Shown: piece by piece, positions 52,432 to 56,303 of the stretch
Layout: each line of letters starts with the position of its first letter
Position numbering within the stretch: position 1 is the first letter of the stretch
NCBI GenBank assembly: GCA_025055835.1
Contig: JANWWR010000074.1
Coordinates: forward strand, 1 to 56,303
DNA: 56,303 bases
Origin: Gemmatales bacterium
Lineage (GTDB): Bacteria > Planctomycetota > Planctomycetia > Gemmatales > HRBIN36
Direction of reading: 5' to 3'
Position numbers and translations under genes: made by a program
The notes under the pieces: generated by a model
Databases searched by the model: none
The model's input: only the letters and a program-made list of their open reading frames with translations
Told to the model about the DNA's origin: nothing

Positions 52432-53976
52432 TCAGCGATCCACCGGGGCCGGCTCGACGGGCTTGGGCGGCGCGGCCAGTTTCGGCACCGGGCCGGGCTG
52501 GACCCGTTCGCCGTTCGGGACGAAGCTCTCGTCCCGCTTCGGAGCGTGGGCCGGAATGCCCATCTTGCGAATCGCCTCGGCCAGTCCCGTGGCGCGGTCG
52601 TTGTCGCCGTGGACCACGAACACCTGGCCGACCGATTTGAACCCGTTCAGCCATTCGAGAATCTGCTGGCCGCGGGCATGGGAACTGAACCCGCTGACCC
52701 GCTCGACCTGGAGCCTGATTTCCGTCTCCCGCATCTCCCGCCGGAAGCCCTCGGGACCGCGTTCCTCCCACGGAATTTCGATCTTCTTCTCGCCGGACAA
52801 CAGCTTGTGGCCGACCGAGGACGGGGACTGATAGCCCACCAGGAACACGGCATGGCGGGGGTCCCGAGCCATCAAATACAGGTGCTTCGGGGCCGTGGCA
52901 TGGTCCAGCATGCCCGACGTGCTGATGTAGATGGCCGGGCCTTCGTCGTGGCTCCGGAGCGATTCTTCCGGGCGTGGCTCCCGGTAGCGATGCCGGTAGA
53001 ACAACTCCTTGACCTTCTGAGCCTCGGGATCGTGATACTCCCGATAGCGGTTGTAGATGGCCGTCACTTTCTGGGCGGTGGCCGAGTCCGAGTAGATGGG
53101 GAACTTCGGATCGATGATCTTGTCCTCCATGAGGCGGTGGAGGATGTAGATGAGCAGTTGCGTCTTGTGGACGGCAAAGGCGGGCAGCAGCACCGAGCCG
53201 CCGCCGGCCAGCACCTTCTGCACCCGCTTGCCGAACTCTTCGTAACCGACCTCGTCCCGCGGCGTCGGGCCGTAGGTGCTTTCGACCAGGACCACGTCCG
53301 CGCCGAAGTGCTGCGTCGGCTTGCACAGGATCGGCGTGTGGTCCGGTCCCATGTCGCCGCTGAAGAGGAACTTCATGCCGTCGGCCCAGATTTCGATCAT
53401 GGCCGAGCCGAGGATGTGGCCCGCGTCGGTGAAACGGAAGGCGATGCCGTGGCGTTCGAGCCTGGTGTTGTAGGGCACGGCCTCGACGGCATCCATCGTC
53501 CGCTCGATGGCCTGCCTGCTGAACAGCGGCTCCTCGCCGGATCCCTCGGCGATGCCATAGGACATCAGGAGCATGACCTCGGTGATGTCCCGCGAGGCGT
53601 CCGTGGTGTAGATCGTGCCGCGAAAGCCCTTTTCCCACAACAGGGGAAGGCGGCCGTTGTGATCGACGTGGGCGTGGGTGAGGAAGACGGCCTTGACTTC
53701 CTTGGGATCGAAGGGGAACTGGAGGTTTTCCGTCTGGTGGTTGGCGATGTCCGGGTAGAACTGGCCGCAGTCGATCAGATACAGTCCCTGGCTGGTTTCC
53801 AGCAAGTGACAGGACCCTGACACTTGCCGGGTGCTGCCGTAGAAGGTCAGCTTCGGCTTGCCGTCACGGACCGCGGGCGGGGCCTGCACCCAGCGGCACG
53901 CCGACGCCGCCCCGGACAGACCGACCAGACCCGCCGCCGAGGCGACACGACCCAGAAACTCGCGGCGATTGAGCAT
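52432..53976 (-). CDS. Tat-exported beta-CASP metallo-nuclease-like lipoprotein
   Basis: A 514-residue protein. The N-terminus NRREFLGRVASAAGLVG is a twin-arginine signal with R4 and R5; the lipobox-like AASAC places a lipidated cysteine at 27. The metallo-beta-lactamase core has THAHVDH (100-106), GHILGS (H187) and GDMG (D208). The beta-CASP part shows motif A-type E232 (VESTYG), TSGML (353-357), SSHARG (H433) and VVHGDND (H456), as in RNA/DNA exonucleases of the RNase J/CPSF73 superfamily. No KH domain is present. The ATG has GGGGAGG upstream. Such enzymes are normally cytoplasmic, so export is unusual. The OB-fold gene follows. Ribonuclease function is inferred from motifs. Confidence 0.86.
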   Translation of the reverse strand: MLNRREFLGRVASAAGLVGLSGAASACRWVQAPPAVRDGKPKLTFYGSTRQVSGSCHLLETSQGLYLIDCGQFYPDIANHQTENLQFPFDPKEVKAVFLTHAHVDHNGRLPLLWEKGFRGTIYTTDASRDITEVMLLMSYGIAEGSGEEPLFSRQAIERTMDAVEAVPYNTRLERHGIAFRFTDAGHILGSAMIEIWADGMKFLFSGDMGPDHTPILCKPTQHFGADVVLVESTYGPTPRDEVGYEEFGKRVQKVLAGGGSVLLPAFAVHKTQLLIYILHRLMEDKIIDPKFPIYSDSATAQKVTAIYNRYREYHDPEAQKVKELFYRHRYREPRPEESLRSHDEGPAIYISTSGMLDHATAPKHLYLMARDPRHAVFLVGYQSPSSVGHKLLSGEKKIEIPWEERGPEGFRREMRETEIRLQVERVSGFSSHARGQQILEWLNGFKSVGQVFVVHGDNDRATGLAEAIRKMGIPAHAPKRDESFVPNGERVQPGPVPKLAAPPKPVEPAPVDR

Positions 53977-54023
53977 AGCACCCTCCCCGGCACGTCAGCC
54001 GCTATCCTAGAAGCCGACGATAG

Positions 54024-56303
54024 CTACTTGCAAGCCGGGGACGGGGTCTTCAAGACATCTTCACGTTCGACGTCGCCGGGCAACGTCGTGACGGCGGTGC
54101 GGATCGGAGCCGTCCATTCCGCCCACAGCCGCGGCGGAGAGTTGTCGTTGTCGGCCCAGAAGAGCCGGTAGCGGACGACGTCATCGAACCAGGTCAGCGA
54201 TTGCAGCGCGCCATGCGGCGAGAAGTCCCGCCAGACCGGCCAGCCGACCTGACGAATCTCCACGCCCCAGCGGTCGGTCAGGGCCTTCTCCATGTCCTTG
54301 GCTCCGGTCTTGGACGGATCATTGGCCCGGAAGCGGGCCGTGATCCGCTGGATGCGGTTGTGCTCATTGAACCAGACGACGACGGCGTCATACGGCCCCT
54401 GGGCCACTCCGACGGCCCAGCCACCTTCGGGAGTCTCCACGGGCCGACCCGGGCACGCTGCCTCGAAATCGGCTCGGCTCGCGCCTAAAACGCAGCCGGG
54501 GATGGCTTCCGCCGGGCCGGTCGTCAGATAGCTCAGCGGGGGCGGTTCGTGACCGAGAGTGCGGTCGGTCAGCGTGATCTCGACGCCACCCCGGTCGCTC
54601 AGGTAGGTCGCTTCCGTCAGATCATCCCGCCAGCGGTAGAAGGTGCCGGGGGCCGAGCCGGGCAGACCCTGGGAACGAAGGGCGTAGGGCGATGCCGTCG
54701 CCGCCACCACCCCGCCGGCCTGCCGCCACGGTTCCAGGAGCGTCCGGGGCCAGTCCGCCTCCTTGGCATTGCGGGGTTTGACGGCGACATCGTAGCGGAT
54801 GCGGGCCGCGGCCAGCTTGTTGTCGGGGCCGAACTGGACGATCACCTGCCGGGCCATGAACGGCGGCCCCTCCCGCGGCGGAGGCGTGTTGATGACCACG
54901 AGCATTCCGTGATCGAATTCCCGCTTCAGCACCGACTGGCCCTTGGGAAGATAACGCAGCACTTCGTCCTTGTCCGCGCCCAGGGGCAGATAATCGAGCT
55001 TGCGGGGCAGTCGCTGAATCGGCTGGCCTCGACTCAGCCGGTCGCGGCGTTCGTCCTCCTCCCGACGTCGGACGGCTTCCTGCCACCGCGCCACGTCGTC
55101 GGGCGACTCGCGTCGATCGGCCAATTCCACGGTCAGCGGCTGGCCGAATTCCTGGGGAATGGAGAAATCCAGCTGCGTCACCGCATCCTGCCAGGTGATG
55201 CGAAGGCGGGGACCATGCGTGCCACCGGCTCCTTCCGGCGTCCATTGACCGGGACCGAGTTCCGCGAACAACGGCAAGGCAATCTGCTGCCACGGCGTCC
55301 CCGGTCGGTAACGCAGGCGGAGCTTCTGGAGCAGATCACGTTCCGGAACGCGGAACAGGGTCACATCCAGAAGGCTTCCGGCTTTCAGCGGATTGCCGAA
55401 GCGTTCCAGGGCCGGCTCCTCTTTGAGAACCAGCGGATCGTCGAGCCGCTGCGGAGCGACCAGCAAGCGATTGCTTTCAAATCGCCGGTCCAGATGCACG
55501 GGACCGAGTTCCCGTCGCACCGCACCCGCTGCCTCGTACCCCTGCCGGATGAGCCGGACCCACGCCCCGACCGTGGCATCCACTGGACCCAGCCGCGTCT
55601 CGACCGTCCAGCCGGGCAGCGACTGCACCGAGCGGGTCGGCGTCGCCTCGGCATCGGCCGACACCCACGCGGCCAGACCGGCGGACAACTCCGAAGCCCG
55701 GGGACAGACATCCTGAATCCTCGCGGTGTAAGTCAGGATGCCTTCGACGAGCCGACCCTGCTCATCGAAAAACAACAACGCCCCATCGAGAGCGTGGGGA
55801 GGAAACGGAAGCTGAAGAAAGTCCAAGGCCTTTCCCGGCGGCGTGGCGGCCAGGACGCAGCCCTGCGCGGAAGCGCCCAGAGCACGGCTCCAGAACGCAG
55901 CGGGTTCCTCCAGCGGCAGGACGGGAATGCGGCGGGGCCAGTCGGCCAGCACGGCGGCAGCTTGATCGGCCAGGGCTTTTTCACCTTTCTCCCGCCAGGC
56001 GGCTTCAGCCTGTTCGACGATCCGACGCTCCAGCCCCAGCAGGTGCAGCCCCAGGGGCGAATTCTGGGCCTGTTCTCCGAGGGCCTGACGAATCTGCGAC
56101 CGGAGTTCGATGACCTCGGCCAACCCTTCGGCATCTCCCAGAGCGATCCGCTGACCAGCCGAATGCAGCAGCAATGCTGCCAGGCGAGTCCATTCCAAAG
56201 GGAAATTGCGTTCGTAGGGGAACTGTCCGAAGTCGCCGCTGGCTTGTCCCCCGGCCAATCGCCTGGCCGCTTCACGATCGCCGAAGGCGGCGTACAGGCG
56301 GGC
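54024..56303 (-). CDS. Large hypothetical protein, 5' end cut by window edge
   Basis: At least 759 residues, open to the right edge: codons from 56303 inward read ARLYAAFGDREAARRLAGG, so the N-terminus is missing. I recognise no overall family. An internal duplication is visible: a segment with LPLGADKDEVLRYLPKGQS and VIVQFGPDNKLAAARIRY resembles a later one with CVLGASRADFEAACPGRPV and VVVWFNEHNRIQRITARF, each shaped like an SmpA/OmlA-type domain. Low-similarity beta-rich regions lie between. It lies 47 bases upstream of the beta-CASP gene on the same strand, so the two may form a unit. Location is unknown without the N-terminus. Confidence 0.65.
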   Translation of the reverse strand, partial: ARLYAAFGDREAARRLAGGQASGDFGQFPYERNFPLEWTRLAALLLHSAGQRIALGDAEGLAEVIELRSQIRQALGEQAQNSPLGLHLLGLERRIVEQAEAAWREKGEKALADQAAAVLADWPRRIPVLPLEEPAAFWSRALGASAQGCVLAATPPGKALDFLQLPFPPHALDGALLFFDEQGRLVEGILTYTARIQDVCPRASELSAGLAAWVSADAEATPTRSVQSLPGWTVETRLGPVDATVGAWVRLIRQGYEAAGAVRRELGPVHLDRRFESNRLLVAPQRLDDPLVLKEEPALERFGNPLKAGSLLDVTLFRVPERDLLQKLRLRYRPGTPWQQIALPLFAELGPGQWTPEGAGGTHGPRLRITWQDAVTQLDFSIPQEFGQPLTVELADRRESPDDVARWQEAVRRREEDERRDRLSRGQPIQRLPRKLDYLPLGADKDEVLRYLPKGQSVLKREFDHGMLVVINTPPPREGPPFMARQVIVQFGPDNKLAAARIRYDVAVKPRNAKEADWPRTLLEPWRQAGGVVAATASPYALRSQGLPGSAPGTFYRWRDDLTEATYLSDRGGVEITLTDRTLGHEPPPLSYLTTGPAEAIPGCVLGASRADFEAACPGRPVETPEGGWAVGVAQGPYDAVVVWFNEHNRIQRITARFRANDPSKTGAKDMEKALTDRWGVEIRQVGWPVWRDFSPHGALQSLTWFDDVVRYRLFWADNDNSPPRLWAEWTAPIRTAVTTLPGDVEREDVLKTPSPACK

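Overview
The window is a GC-rich, densely coded bacterial chromosome segment, most likely from a planctomycete of the Gemmata group (Gemmatales). That rests on: a cysteine-rich YTV-repeat wall-type protein (39799-40758); an aspartate kinase with four ACT domains; large secreted DUF885, DUF3299/TPR, PA14/cytochrome c and PD40 proteins; Gram-negative-type outer-membrane assembly lipoproteins (BamD-like, LptE-like) beside a c-di-AMP cyclase pair; a MfnD-like ATP-grasp ligase of the kind used in C1-cofactor synthesis; and palindromic repeats with a GTCA loop. The species assignment is inference. No rRNA, tRNA, transposase, CRISPR or phage gene was seen. I find 40 coding genes, one cut by the right edge.

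Layout. 83-4944: small HTH protein and Lhr helicase. 4963-8118 (minus): a thioredoxin-like/CxxCH/PDZ protein followed by a DUF885 protein. 8141-8172: a nested dyad between divergent genes. 8229-12233: a coiled-coil hypothetical, a small hypothetical and a PpiD-like membrane protein. 12449-17499: topA, a TrmB-like methyltransferase and a membrane histidine kinase. 17514-22017: M32 carboxypeptidase, ATP-grasp ligase and acyl-CoA dehydrogenase. 22113-28446: secreted TPR/DUF3299 protein, secreted hypothetical, pentaheme PA14 cytochrome and a GH2-like protein without a recognisable catalytic motif. 28457-28626: a 34-bp tandem repeat array. 28692-35330: a tight plus-strand cluster recO, bamD-like, lptE-like, folP, cdaA, cdaR, proA. 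35468-40758: HEAT-like protein, DUF4190-like protein, aspartate kinase and YTV protein. 40759-41541: a 783-bp gene-free region with several hairpins. 41542-46751: coiled-coil membrane protein, rpsO, pnp and a soluble histidine kinase. 46762-50739: tatC, a metallo-hydrolase, hisI, hisG and a membrane-anchored protein. 50823-56303: a PD40 propeller protein, then a minus-strand group of a partial gene, a Tat-exported beta-CASP nuclease-like lipoprotein and a secreted OB-fold protein.

Most interesting points. (1) GTCA-loop palindromes sit inside two unrelated genes, a histidine kinase (2 copies) and an ATP-grasp enzyme (3 copies). All five are in the same orientation and frame and add the peptide (A/P)S(G/R)G(R/C)Q(A/P)(P/S)G to a linker. 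A related intergenic copy has a different but fully paired stem. (2) A beta-CASP metallo-nuclease-like protein carries a twin-arginine lipoprotein signal and is followed by a secreted OB-fold protein, suggesting an extracytoplasmic nucleic-acid-processing pair. (3) The 783-bp region holds two related hairpins that share the exact 9-nt loop GACTCGCAA and show a compensatory change at the closing pair.

Coordinates of starts were chosen from ribosome-binding sites and family alignment; several start at GTG or TTG. Promoters and dyads were read by eye and are tentative.
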